64,000 bases of DNA. Source: Treponema denticola ATCC 35405 (GTDB taxonomy: Bacteria; Spirochaetota; Spirochaetia; Treponematales; Treponemataceae). The notes under the pieces are model-generated. The model was not told where the DNA came from. It ran no database searches and saw only the letters and a list, made by a program, of their open reading frames with translations. Of this stretch, positions 1 to 8,370 are shown one piece after another (positions within the stretch are counted from its first letter, which is position 1; each line of letters starts with the position of its first letter). A program made the translations under genes and the position numbers. The DNA lies in contig NC_002967.9 in the NCBI RefSeq assembly GCF_000008185.1, positions 2,294,001-2,358,000 of the forward strand, in the 5' to 3' direction.

Positions 1-1194
1 GCCTGCTGCAAGGGTTCGGCGTAAGCCTCCTCCGTTTTGAATGGCTATATCGGCCTTTCCCAATTGGCGCTGAACTTCAGCTGCCCATGCACCCAAAAGG
101 GTGTTGCTTCCCTTTTCACTTCTTTCATGGGTAAACTCTCCCTCAGCAACACCGATTACTTCACCCATAATAGGTTTCAGTTCCGTGTCATATTTTGTAA
201 AGAGAGCCTTGCCTTTTTCATCCTCGATAAGAGAATCTTTATGCTTGTAGATTTCATCAACCGCCGATTCAATCTTTGCAATCTTGTTCTCGCTTCCGAA
301 GGTGATGCTGAGTTTACCTACAGCCCTGCCGTAACAATAGGCTTGAAGTATGGGAATACCGTTTACATTTCCTGAAACTGTTCGATGGCTGTGAGCCGAA
401 AGAACAGCATCCAAACCCTTAATTTCGGTGAGTTTAACGGCATTTCCGCTGATTTTTCCATCTTCTTGGAATGAGTCGATATGGGTTAAGGCGATAATTG
501 CATCGGGCTTGCCTTCTTTAGCCTTTCCTGCCAATAGATAGTTTACCCATTCTTGGCCTGTTTTTACCGGATCGGTAAATTCCAAACCGCTTACATGTTC
601 AGCACTTGTCAACACAGCCGTATCGGGGTGAGCCAAGCCGATAAAGGCAATCTTATAGTTTCCTTTTTTGATGATTGCATAGGGTTTTGCCCAGGACACA
701 GGCTTTCCCGTCTTCTTTTCGACAATGTTTGCAGCCAAGAAGGTAAAGTTTCCGTCCTTTTGCCACTTTGTCATGCGGTTTGAACCCCAGTCAAATTCAT
801 GGTTACCTACGGCACAGACCTTTACATCCATAGCCCTCATCATAGCCGAAACGGGAGCTCCATAGGTAAGATTGGATATGGCTGTTCCCTGATAGTTATC
901 GCCTCCTGCAACCACAATTGTGTTAGGATTTTCCATTCCGGCAGTGCGGACATAGCCTATCATCTTAGCCATACCGGCATTCTTTCCCTTTCCGGGACGG
1001 GTATCTTCTGCAACGTTTCCGTGGAAGTCGTTAAAAAGAAGAATATCTATCCTGTTTGCAGGGGCATTTGCCTCAATTCCTGCATACTGACCGCTTACAT
1101 CATGGGATTCGGTTTCACATCCTGTAAAGGCGGCAGCCAGGATGAGAACGATTACAACAAAGCCGACGGCTTTAAAAAATTTGCTGTTCTTCAT
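1..1194 (-). CDS. 5'-nucleotidase / metallophosphatase lipoprotein (3' end outside window)
   Basis: Partial gene reading leftwards off the window edge. The visible ~398 residues start with a lipoprotein signal (MKNSKFFKAVGF..., lipobox ending AAFTGC) and then the calcineurin-like metallophosphatase core of the UshA/CpdB family: FNDFHGN near residue 55, GGDNYQG, GNHEFDWG, and ALTHIDS / SAHSHR further on. It then enters the C-terminal 5'-nucleotidase domain (IQNGGGLR near the edge). Known family members release nucleosides from extracellular nucleotides in the periplasm or at the surface. ATG at 1194 is preferred over the in-frame ATG at 1200, because AGGAG ends only one base before 1200 but sits 7 nt before 1194. 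The missing C-terminus cannot be assessed. Confidence 0.88.
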   Translation of the reverse strand, partial: MKNSKFFKAVGFVVIVLILAAAFTGCETESHDVSGQYAGIEANAPANRIDILLFNDFHGNVAEDTRPGKGKNAGMAKMIGYVRTAGMENPNTIVVAGGDNYQGTAISNLTYGAPVSAMMRAMDVKVCAVGNHEFDWGSNRMTKWQKDGNFTFLAANIVEKKTGKPVSWAKPYAIIKKGNYKIAFIGLAHPDTAVLTSAEHVSGLEFTDPVKTGQEWVNYLLAGKAKEGKPDAIIALTHIDSFQEDGKISGNAVKLTEIKGLDAVLSAHSHRTVSGNVNGIPILQAYCYGRAVGKLSITFGSENKIAKIESAVDEIYKHKDSLIEDEKGKALFTKYDTELKPIMGEVIGVAEGEFTHERSEKGSNTLLGAWAAEVQRQLGKADIAIQNGGGLRRTLAAG

Positions 1195-1357
1195 AAGCAT
1201 ACTCCTATAAAAACTTCTAATAATTTTATAATAAAATTATACACCAGTACAAGAAAAATTACAAGTTTTTTTGGAAATACTAGTATAATGTCATCCAAAA
1301 TAAAACTAAGACGGCCGCTCCAATATAAAAATAACAGCCCTATTCTCGAATTGTGTA

Positions 1358-1396
1358 GAAAAACCTGCCGTTCCCCTTATTTTGGGAAACGGCAGT
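1358..1396 (-). terminator. Intrinsic terminator after the LRR lipoprotein gene
   Basis: A near-perfect 12-bp inverted repeat (CTGCCGTTcCCC / GGGAAACGGCAG, 1365-1395) lies just past the stop at 1424. On the minus strand it is followed by a T-run. Confidence 0.75.
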
Positions 1397-1423
1397 AAAG
1401 TTTAAACCTATATATTTTTCCTT

Positions 1424-2491
1424 CTAGTTTTTCTTCCAGTATTTATCGCAATAACCGCCCTCATCGGTTTCTTCGCGTAAATACTTGGCAGCTGTTGCGG
1501 CAGTATTCAAATCGCTTGAATTTATAGATGTCGATGTGCCGCTATAGGAGTCATCATCATACACTTTCCAGTAGTTTTTGTCTTCAAAGACGGCACTCGC
1601 TAAGCCCCCACAGCCGTAAAAAGCATACTGGTCTATTGTAGTAAGGCTTGCAGGCAAATGTACACTTGTTAAGCCCTTACAGTCGTAAAAAGCATACTCG
1701 CCTATTTGGGTAAGATTTGCAGGCAGGGTTATACTTGTTAAGCCTGTACAGTCGGAAAAAGTATACTTGTCTATTTTGGTAAGATTTGCAGGCAGGGTTA
1801 TACTCGTTAAGCTCTTACAGCCTTCAAAAGCGCCCTCGCCTATTGTAGTAAGGCTTGTGCTGGCGGATAGGTCTATACTTGTTAAGCCCGTACAGCCTGC
1901 AAAAGCACCCTCGCCTATTGTAGTAAGGTTTGCAGGCAGGCTTATACTTGTTAAGCCCGTACAGCCCTCAAAAGCATACTCGCCTATTGTAGTAAGGCTT
2001 GTGCAAGCGGATAGGTCTAAACTTGTTAAGCCTGTACAGTCGTAAAAAGCAAACTCGCCTATTTCGGTAAGATTTGCAGGCAAACTTATACTTGTTAAGC
2101 CCGTACAGCCTCTAAAAGCTTTCTCGTCTATTTGGGTAAGGCTTGCAGGCAGGGTTACATTTCTTAAGCCCGTACAGCCATCAAAAACCCATGCGCCTAT
2201 CTCTTTAATTTCCTCATCCCCGATTTTTGCCGGTATAACCAGATGTGCGGGCAATTCCTCTTTTGCACACTTGTAGCCTATTATTTTGCCGTTCCCGTCG
2301 GTTTTCAAAATAGCAGCCGGATCTACGGGCACCGAAGGTGTGCCGCCGCCTGCGGTACCGGGACAGCCTGTCAAAAGCCCTGTAAATAATAACGATGCGG
2401 CAAGTACACTAACTGCCGCCCAAGATGTTAAGAGCCTCGCTCTTAATTTTGAAACAGAGCTTACTCTTGATTTTGTGTTTGCATTTTTCAT
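1424..2491 (-). CDS. BspA-like leucine-rich-repeat surface lipoprotein
   Basis: 355 residues. The N-terminus is a lipoprotein signal with lipobox GLLTGC at about residue 43. From about residue 95 there are eight or nine repeats of ~23-25 residues with the pattern LTSIxLPxNLTxIGxxAFxxCTG, the treponemal/BspA type (LRR_5). Proteins of this family in oral bacteria are surface-exposed and bind host matrix proteins or other bacteria; that role is inferred here. AGGAGG stands 7 nt before the ATG. The repeat units are nearly identical at DNA level, so copy number could change by recombination. It follows the HU/Ig-like gene on the same strand, separated by a palindrome array. Its N-terminus resembles that of the DGR target lipoprotein (MKN..., ...LLTGCP). 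Confidence 0.9.
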   Translation of the reverse strand: MKNANTKSRVSSVSKLRARLLTSWAAVSVLAASLLFTGLLTGCPGTAGGGTPSVPVDPAAILKTDGNGKIIGYKCAKEELPAHLVIPAKIGDEEIKEIGAWVFDGCTGLRNVTLPASLTQIDEKAFRGCTGLTSISLPANLTEIGEFAFYDCTGLTSLDLSACTSLTTIGEYAFEGCTGLTSISLPANLTTIGEGAFAGCTGLTSIDLSASTSLTTIGEGAFEGCKSLTSITLPANLTKIDKYTFSDCTGLTSITLPANLTQIGEYAFYDCKGLTSVHLPASLTTIDQYAFYGCGGLASAVFEDKNYWKVYDDDSYSGTSTSINSSDLNTAATAAKYLREETDEGGYCDKYWKKN

Positions 2492-2518
2492 GTCAAACCT
2501 CCTTAAAGATTTATTTTG

Positions 2519-2612
2519 CTTACCCTGTGCGGTAAGCCGGTGTTACCTTACAGGGTAAGTGCGGCTTACCTTATGCAGTAAGCTTGACTTACCCTATAGG
2601 GTAAGTTACAGT
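2519..2612. repeat. Tandem array of short palindromes upstream of the LRR gene
   Basis: Four or five consecutive palindromic units share the core CTTACC...GGTAAG. 2519-2538 has 7-bp arms (GCTTACC/GGTAAGC). 2588-2607 is a perfect 20-bp palindrome (ACTTACCCTA and its complement). Imperfect units lie between them, and a last degenerate one runs into the end of the HU/Ig-like gene. It fills the gap between two same-strand genes. Confidence 0.8.
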
Positions 2613-2616
2613 TACC

Positions 2617-3327
2617 TTATGAATTACGGGTAAGAGCTTTGCCGAATCTGCCGGCTTTTAGCGTTTTAAGCTGTTTTGTCGCATTTGCATATTTTGTCCT
2701 CACTTCGATATACCAGCTGCCGGCCGCCAAATCGGCAGGGATTATTGCCATAAGGCGGGCGGGTTTGTTTTCGGCAATGACCGTTGCCTGTACCGCTTCT
2801 CCCGTTTCGGGAATAAAAAAGATGCCTTGGGCGGTATCTTTGGCATCGAACTTAAGCCGGCTTCCTACCAGCTGTATGATTCCGCCTGCGGTCAGTACCT
2901 CGTTTACCTTACCCGTTACTATGTCGGTTACTTCGGTAATGTAGGGGTTTGTATCCGCCGCTTCGGTTTTTTCGCACTTGATTTTACTTAAGGCTTCTTT
3001 AAGAACGGGTCCTGCCGTAAGATTTAAGTTTACCGAATGCCGTTTTTTGTCAAAGCTGTCGGTTGCCCCGATAAATACGCCCGATATGCTTAAAGAGGTA
3101 TTCATCAGCGGTGTGTTGACGGCCGCTCCGTCTTTGATAAGGGCACTTACTACCTCGCCGTAAACTTGTAAGGCAGCCTTTGTGTCCGCCTTGGTAAGAG
3201 TCGAACCTTTTTGCATCATAAGGTCAATGATTTCGTCTAAAGAAAACGAACGCACATCGGCTGTTTGAGCCATATAGTCGTTTTCGTCCGGTGTGAGAAG
3301 ATTCTCACGCAAACAATACTTTAGCAT
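2617..3327 (-). CDS. HU-like DNA-binding domain protein with C-terminal Ig-like (DUF4469) domain
   Basis: 236 residues, no signal peptide. Residues ~1-120 (MLKYCLRENLLTPDENDYMA...SLDEIIDLMMQKGSTLTKADTKAAL...) resemble the HU-related DNA-binding domain seen in Bacteroidetes and spirochaete proteins. Residues ~130-225 (NPYITEVTDIVTGKVNE...GGIIQLVGSRLKF...GIFFIPE...) match the DUF4469 Ig-fold domain that often follows it. The function of this family is not established. GGAGAG precedes the ATG at a good distance. It is on the same strand as the LRR lipoprotein downstream; I cannot tell whether they share a transcript across the palindrome array. Confidence 0.8.
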   Translation of the reverse strand: MLKYCLRENLLTPDENDYMAQTADVRSFSLDEIIDLMMQKGSTLTKADTKAALQVYGEVVSALIKDGAAVNTPLMNTSLSISGVFIGATDSFDKKRHSVNLNLTAGPVLKEALSKIKCEKTEAADTNPYITEVTDIVTGKVNEVLTAGGIIQLVGSRLKFDAKDTAQGIFFIPETGEAVQATVIAENKPARLMAIIPADLAAGSWYIEVRTKYANATKQLKTLKAGRFGKALTRNS

Positions 3328-3497
3328 ACTACTCTCCTTTTTAGGGGAAGGGAGGAACCCCCGTTCCCTTACGGGCTTTTCAAGTCAGAGCGGTGGTTGT
3401 TTCCCTCCCCCTATGACCCCCTCTTTTGACCTCGAAGCTCCGCTGGTTGTACTCGCGCTGCCAAAGGGGACACCCCTTTGGAAACCCCGTTTTTAAA
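3328..3497 (-). repeat. Dispersed intergenic repeat, copy A
   Basis: On the minus strand this stretch contains the same blocks as 8255-8370 and 54690-54780: a CCAAAGGGGTGTCCCCTTTGG hairpin followed by CAGCGCGAG, a GGGAAGGG-type block, and ACCACCGCTCTG. It also carries one degenerate unit of the GCGGAGCTTCGAGG repeat found as tandem arrays near 54.2 and 55.1 kb. No credible gene. Confidence 0.65.
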
Positions 3498-3565
3498 AGC
3501 CAAGGGTCTTGTTTTTTTGATTGAATTGTCTCAATCCGTAGGACATGCCGATTATTGCTTTGCGA

Positions 3566-3606
3566 AGTTGAGCGAAGCTCAATGCTTGGCGGGCGTTGCG
3601 GTTTTT
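3566..3606 (-). repeat. Fragment of the AACCGC dispersed element
   Basis: On the minus strand this reads AACCGCAACGCCC... then TTGAGCTTCGCTCAA and CTTCGCAAAG. It matches the left part of the elements at 54356 and 58260, including the small TTGAGC/GCTCAA hairpin. Confidence 0.6.
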
Positions 3607-3672
3607 TATGTGAGTAAATTTGTTTGTGTTTGATTGTAAATTTATTGGGGCGGAGCGGGAATTTATGCCGCT

Positions 3673-3770
3673 TTGTTGCTTGTTGCTTGTTGCTTGTTGC
3701 TTGTTGCTTGTTGCTTGTTGCTTGTTGCTTGTTGCTTGTTGCTTGTTGCTTGTTGCTTGTTGCTTGTTGC
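3673..3770. repeat. Heptanucleotide VNTR, 14 perfect copies of TTGTTGC
   Basis: 98 bp of uninterrupted 7-mer repeat. Any frame through it gives a 7-residue periodic peptide (SNKQQAT on the minus strand, LLVACC on the plus strand). The open frames here result from the repeat and have no credible start or homology. The stretch 3498-4122 otherwise holds only dispersed repeats and AT-rich spacer. Confidence 0.95.
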
Positions 3771-3939
3771 TAAAAATTGTGTCAGGCACACTGCTGCGTG
3801 TCAAGTACTTTACTTCACTTTTCGCATTTTTTTGGTGAGAATGTTTGTATTTGGTGTGTTTGCAGCGTTTTCCTATCATTAGTGTACATTATAACATGGT
3901 CTTTTAGATATTTCAATCTTTTTAAGATTTTTTTTATTT

Positions 3940-4028
3940 AACCGCAGGGGGGTGCTAAGAGCGCAAAGGAATTTTTATGATGTTTTGATAACCTATTCTT
4001 TAATTTACCCTTGGCGTTCCTTGCGGTT
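3940..4028 (+). repeat. MITE-like AACCGC...GCGGTT element
   Basis: 89 bp bounded by AACCGC and GCGGTT, with GCGCAAAGG near one end and CCTTGGCGTTCCTTGCGG near the other. The same architecture is seen at 58260-58376. No coding capacity. Confidence 0.6.
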
Positions 4029-4122
4029 TTTTATGTGAGTAAATTTGTCTGTGTTTGATTGTAAATTTATTTGGGCACAGGAAAGCCTCTGCTGCAGTTT
4101 CATTTTAAATCTTGTGATGCTA

Positions 4123-5367
4123 TTACTCCTTACACCTTACCAAGAATTTTTCGGCTATGGGTTTATCGGTTTTGATGATACAGGGATGACCGTAGCAGAC
4201 CCAATCCATTTTTTCTTTTGTGTCGGGTTTAAGAAGGGTGTAATCCAAGTCCTCGATAGAACAAATATCGGGGCCTACATATTCGAGCGGAATACCTGAA
4301 TCTATCTTATTCATCGAAATAAATTCATATTCATTTTCCGAAAGCCTTTTGCCGATTTTGCCTGCAAGCATGTATGGAGACTTTGACTCGCCTGCTGTGG
4401 TCTTGTTTGCTTCAGCACTCGAAAAATAAAAGCCTGTAGAAAACTCCCTGTGGGCCGTATTATACAATTCTTCTACAAAGGGAGCCGCTTCAGCGGCGCT
4501 TATTTTTCCGTTTAAAAAATCTATTTTTTTGCGGTAGGCCCTTGCGGTTAAGGCCGTATAGTAAATGCTTTTCATGCGGCCTTCTATTTTTAAAGAATCG
4601 ACCCCGGCTTCTTTCATCTTATCGAGGTAGTCTATCATACATAAATCTTTTGAAGAAAAAAGAGCCGTATAGTTTTCGCCTTCTTCTACGGGAAAAAACT
4701 CGCCCTTCCGCTCGGATTCTTCGACAAAGAAGTGTCCGCCTTTTTCAGAATACATCTTATAATTCCAGCGGCAAGAATGGGTACAGGCACCTGCGTTTGC
4801 GCTTCGGTCGGTGAGATAGGCACTTATAAGGCAGCGTCCCGAATAAGAAATACACATCGCCCCATGCACAAAACATTCAAGCTCTATTTCGGGAACTCTT
4901 TGTTTTATTTCACGCACATCCTCAAGGCTTGCTTCCCTTCCCAAAACCACGCGGGAAAAGCCTAAGTCCTTGTACACCCTTACGGCCTCATAGTTTATGC
5001 AGTTTGCCTGCGTACTTAAATGAAGCGAAATCTCGGGAAAGCTTTCTTTTAAAATTCGGGCAGCTCCCAAATCTTGAACTATAAAAGCATCGAAGGGATA
5101 TTGCTTAAAATATTTTACCTCTTCTAAAAGTTTTTTTAAGTCCTCATTATGAAACGAAATATTTATCGCACAATAAAGCTTTTTTGTTAAGCCGCGTTTT
5201 TTGTATTCTTCTTTTAAAAGAGAAATATTTTTATATTCTTCTCCCGAAAAATTATCGGCCTTAGCTCTAAGCGAAAAGTTTTTTAATCCTATATAGGCTG
5301 CATCGGCTCCGTACTCCCATGCATAATCCAATTTTTCAAAATTGCCCGCAGGCGAAAGAAGTTCCAT
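4123..5367 (-). CDS. Peptidase U32 family protein (RNA hydroxylation type)
   Basis: 414 residues. The N-terminus ELLSPAGNFEKLDYAWEYGADAAYIG and the signature FVHGAMCISYSGRC at residues ~160-185, followed by GACTHSCRW, are hallmarks of the U32 family (YegQ/TrhP, YdcP/RlhA, UbiU). The conserved cysteines of the signature probably bind an Fe-S cluster, as in characterised members, several of which hydroxylate tRNA or rRNA bases rather than acting as proteases. The substrate cannot be assigned. The start codon shares its A with the stop of the upstream hydrolase gene (TAATG), so the two are translationally coupled. Confidence 0.88.
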   Translation of the reverse strand: MELLSPAGNFEKLDYAWEYGADAAYIGLKNFSLRAKADNFSGEEYKNISLLKEEYKKRGLTKKLYCAINISFHNEDLKKLLEEVKYFKQYPFDAFIVQDLGAARILKESFPEISLHLSTQANCINYEAVRVYKDLGFSRVVLGREASLEDVREIKQRVPEIELECFVHGAMCISYSGRCLISAYLTDRSANAGACTHSCRWNYKMYSEKGGHFFVEESERKGEFFPVEEGENYTALFSSKDLCMIDYLDKMKEAGVDSLKIEGRMKSIYYTALTARAYRKKIDFLNGKISAAEAAPFVEELYNTAHREFSTGFYFSSAEANKTTAGESKSPYMLAGKIGKRLSENEYEFISMNKIDSGIPLEYVGPDICSIEDLDYTLLKPDTKEKMDWVCYGHPCIIKTDKPIAEKFLVRCKE

Positions 5368-6281
5368 TATTTTGTATCTCCGCTTAAAATAAACTCACTT
5401 ATTTTTTTCCCGACAGCTTCAACTGCAAGGTGGGCATTGGAAAAATAATCGGGAACGGCCTGAAACAAATGAGGCATATCATCAATTTTATCGAGTACGG
5501 CCCTTCCTCCGGCCTTTTCTATTTTTTCGCAAAGCCTGATTGAGTCATCTAAAAGAATCTCATTACTGCCGCATTGAATAAAAACAGGCGGGAAATTTTC
5601 AAAGTTTCCAAAAATAGGAGAAACAAGTTCGTTGGTAAGATTTTTTTCTTCCGTGTATAATTGGGCTGCTCCTAAGAGAGCTTCTTGAGAAAAAACAAAA
5701 TCTTTTTTGCGGTTTACACTTAAGCCCTCACTTGAACAGCTTAAATCAGCCCACGGTGAAAATAAAACCAGCAAGGCCGGCAGCGGAAGACGCTTATTTT
5801 TTAAATAATGAATAAGAGACAAAATTAAGCCGCCCCCTGCCCCGTCCCCTGCAAGAATCAGATTTGCAGGTTCAGCCGTGCGCGACTCTATAAGTTTTGC
5901 ATAGACCTTGTAAACATCTTCAAGGGCTGCAGGAAAGGGATATTCGGGAGCCGTCTTGTACTCGGGTAAATACAGATCGGCAGAAGCTTCATGAGCAAGT
6001 CCCGCACAAAAAGAGCGGTAAGCTTTTTTTGTACCGCTTATAAAAGAGCCTCCATGAGCATATAGGATTACCCTGCCGGAAACAGCCATCTCAGGCTTTA
6101 AGACATCCGTACTTACCCCCCTCAATTCGGTTTCGGATAAGTCTACATTGTTCGGCACATGGGGAGAATAAAGAATATCATCATAGGCAAGTCTTATCTC
6201 GTCTATAGTATGTTTTCGAGAAAGAACGGCTTTTTTAAATTTCTTTTTTAATTCGCGTAAATCCTTCAATTCGTTTTGCAC
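5367..6281 (-). CDS. HSL-type alpha/beta hydrolase fold protein, nucleophile serine replaced
   Basis: 304 residues. Family marks of the hormone-sensitive-lipase group are present: the oxyanion-hole HGG motif (YAHGGSF, ~residue 75), an acid in GSNEILLDDS (~238) and the histidine in DMPHLF (~269). The nucleophile elbow, normally GDSAGG, reads GDGAGG (~residues 144-149; codons GGG GAC GGG GCA GGG GGC), so the catalytic serine is glycine. The fold is sound, but ordinary esterase activity is doubtful. It could be a non-catalytic binding protein or use another residue. It is coupled to the downstream U32 gene. Confidence 0.82.
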   Translation of the reverse strand: MQNELKDLRELKKKFKKAVLSRKHTIDEIRLAYDDILYSPHVPNNVDLSETELRGVSTDVLKPEMAVSGRVILYAHGGSFISGTKKAYRSFCAGLAHEASADLYLPEYKTAPEYPFPAALEDVYKVYAKLIESRTAEPANLILAGDGAGGGLILSLIHYLKNKRLPLPALLVLFSPWADLSCSSEGLSVNRKKDFVFSQEALLGAAQLYTEEKNLTNELVSPIFGNFENFPPVFIQCGSNEILLDDSIRLCEKIEKAGGRAVLDKIDDMPHLFQAVPDYFSNAHLAVEAVGKKISEFILSGDTK

Positions 6282-6332
6282 CTAAATGTCTCCATTTAAT
6301 TAGTTTTTGATTAATTAGTTTTGAGGTATCGA

Positions 6333-8123
6333 TTAAAACTCATCAAGCTTGCGTAAATTTGCATAGATACCGTTTAAACTTAAAAGTTCCTCGTGAGTAC
6401 CGCTTTCCATAATTCCTTCATCGGTAACCACCAAAATCCTATCGGCATTTCTTATTGTAGAAAGACGATGGGCTATAACTATTGTAGTCCTTTCCTCAGA
6501 AAGTTCCTCAATTGCCTTTTGAATTAAAATTTCGTTTTCGGTATCGAGAGCTGAAGTCGCTTCATCCAAAATCAAAATCGGGGGATTTTTTAAAAAGACT
6601 CTGGCAATGGAAATCCTTTGCTTTTGACCGCCTGAAAGCATAACGCCACGCTCTCCCACATAGGAATCATAACCGTCTTCCAAGCTCATAATAAAATCAT
6701 GAATGTGGGCATTTTTAGCGGCTTCAATAATTTCCTCATCGGAAGCCTTAGGTTTTCCATAGGCTATATTTTCTTTTATGGTTCCGCCGAAAAGATAAAC
6801 GTCCTGCTGCACAATTCCGATATTTGCCCTCAATGACTTTAATGTCAAGTCCCGAATGTCTTTACCGTCTATGCTTATCTTTCCGTTTACTACATCATAA
6901 AAACGGGGAAGAAGAGAACAAATAGTAGTCTTTCCGCCGCCTGAAGGACCTACAAGAGCAAGGGTTTTTCCTGCAGGAATATCGATGGAAATATTTTTTA
7001 AGATTGTTGTAGTTTCATTATAACTGAAATCGACATTTTCGTATTTTATGTTTCCTTTTACGTCTTTTAACTCGACGGCATCTTCTTTTTCGGTAATGTC
7101 CGGAGCCGTTTCTATAATCTGTAAAAAACGCTTAAAACCGGCGGCTCCTTTTTGGAACATCTCGGTAAAATTAATAAGCACATTTATAGGAGCGATATAA
7201 ATATTTATGTACAAAACATAGATGGTCAAATCGGGAATAGTCAGTTCATTCTTTGCGACAAAAAAACTTCCCGCTAGAACAGTTACTATAAAAAACAAGC
7301 CCTGCAAAAGACCGTTTATGCCGACAAACTGCCCCATCTGCCTGTAGTTTATATATTTAGAATGAACAAAGGCCTCGTTTGCTATATCGAATTTTTTACT
7401 TTCCAATTCTTCGTTTGCAAAGGACTGCACCACCCTTATCCCCGAGAGAGTGTCCTGCACTTGGGAATTTATTCCGGCTATGGTTTTCCGGTTGAGCATA
7501 AAGATTTTACGCATCTTTTTATTTTGAAAAAAAGTAAAGATGAACATAAGGGATGTAACCGAAGCTAAAATAAGGGTAAGCCTTACATTGATAAAACAAA
7601 GGAGCGAAAAAGAACCTATTATTTTTAAAAAGGAAATAAAAAGGTTTTCGGGGCCGTGATGGGCCAGCTCCGATATATCGAAAAGGTCTGAAACAATCCT
7701 CGAAATCATATCGCCCGTCTTGTTTTTATCGTAATATGAAAAGGAAAGACGCTGCATGTGGTTAAAAAGGTCATTTCTCATATCCCTTTCCATTCGGGCA
7801 CCCATTATATGTCCCCATGAAGTTATAAAATATTGGGTAAAGTATCTTATTATATAAAGCCCCAACAGGATGGCCGAAATTATAAGCCCAAGATATATAA
7901 TGGCCGAGGCTTGCACATCAAAGCTGAAAATAGTCTTATCCGAAAAGAGCAAAACCTCGCCGCTTCTTATTTTTGGGATTACCCTTGTTAGGTATCTTAT
8001 CACCTGAGGAAAAACCAAGTCCACCGCTGAAACTATAAGAGCGCAAAAAAGATCAAAGAAAAACAAGAATTTATAAGGCTTGTAATAGGCCGCAAATTTT
8101 AAAAAGGTGCTTTTTTTATGCAT
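6333..8123 (-). CDS. ABC exporter, fused membrane and ATPase domains (MsbA-like)
   Basis: 596 residues, a half-transporter. Six hydrophobic segments lie in residues ~18-310. The nucleotide-binding domain follows, with Walker A GPSGGGKTT (~392), Q-loop VQQDVYLF, signature LSGGQKQR (~497), Walker B ILILDEATSALD (~518) and switch IAHRLST. It probably works as a homodimer exporting a lipid or drug-like substrate from the inner membrane; the substrate is unknown. It is on the same strand as the hydrolase gene 51 bp downstream, but probably has its own promoter in the AT-rich upstream region. Confidence 0.92.
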   Translation of the reverse strand: MHKKSTFLKFAAYYKPYKFLFFFDLFCALIVSAVDLVFPQVIRYLTRVIPKIRSGEVLLFSDKTIFSFDVQASAIIYLGLIISAILLGLYIIRYFTQYFITSWGHIMGARMERDMRNDLFNHMQRLSFSYYDKNKTGDMISRIVSDLFDISELAHHGPENLFISFLKIIGSFSLLCFINVRLTLILASVTSLMFIFTFFQNKKMRKIFMLNRKTIAGINSQVQDTLSGIRVVQSFANEELESKKFDIANEAFVHSKYINYRQMGQFVGINGLLQGLFFIVTVLAGSFFVAKNELTIPDLTIYVLYINIYIAPINVLINFTEMFQKGAAGFKRFLQIIETAPDITEKEDAVELKDVKGNIKYENVDFSYNETTTILKNISIDIPAGKTLALVGPSGGGKTTICSLLPRFYDVVNGKISIDGKDIRDLTLKSLRANIGIVQQDVYLFGGTIKENIAYGKPKASDEEIIEAAKNAHIHDFIMSLEDGYDSYVGERGVMLSGGQKQRISIARVFLKNPPILILDEATSALDTENEILIQKAIEELSEERTTIVIAHRLSTIRNADRILVVTDEGIMESGTHEELLSLNGIYANLRKLDEF

Positions 8124-8254
8124 ATTTTCGATAATATATGATAATCAAAAAAAAGTAAATAGGCATTTTAAAAGGCCGTGTTTAATTTAACCGCAAGAGG
8201 TGCAAAGAACGCTAAATATTATCTATAACTTATCTACAACTTATCTTTACCCAT

Positions 8255-8370
8255 AAATCGGGGTTTCCAAAGGGGTATCCCCTTTGGCAGCGCGAGGAAA
8301 AGGGATGGGGTTAAAGGGGAAGGGAAAAACCACCGCTCTGAACGGGGGGTTGTCCCTTCCCCTTTTAGAG
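8255..8370 (+). repeat. Dispersed intergenic repeat, copy B, fused to nuclease remnant
   Basis: Contains the CCAAAGGGG/CCCCTTTGG hairpin, GGCAGCGCGAGG, a purine-rich block and ACCACCGCTCTGAACGGGG. The end is abutted to the C-terminal part of an Rpn-type gene, exactly as in the copy near 54.7 kb. Confidence 0.7.

Noticed and set aside
1767-2045. Plus-strand frame inside the LRR gene
   Set aside because: It mirrors the LRR repeat on the opposite strand; periodicity alone keeps it open.
3493-3879. Minus-strand frame with SNKQQAT repeats as a gene
   Set aside because: It is made of the heptanucleotide VNTR plus fragments of dispersed repeats; there is no ribosome site, signal or homology. Plus-strand LLVACC frames are rejected for the same reason.
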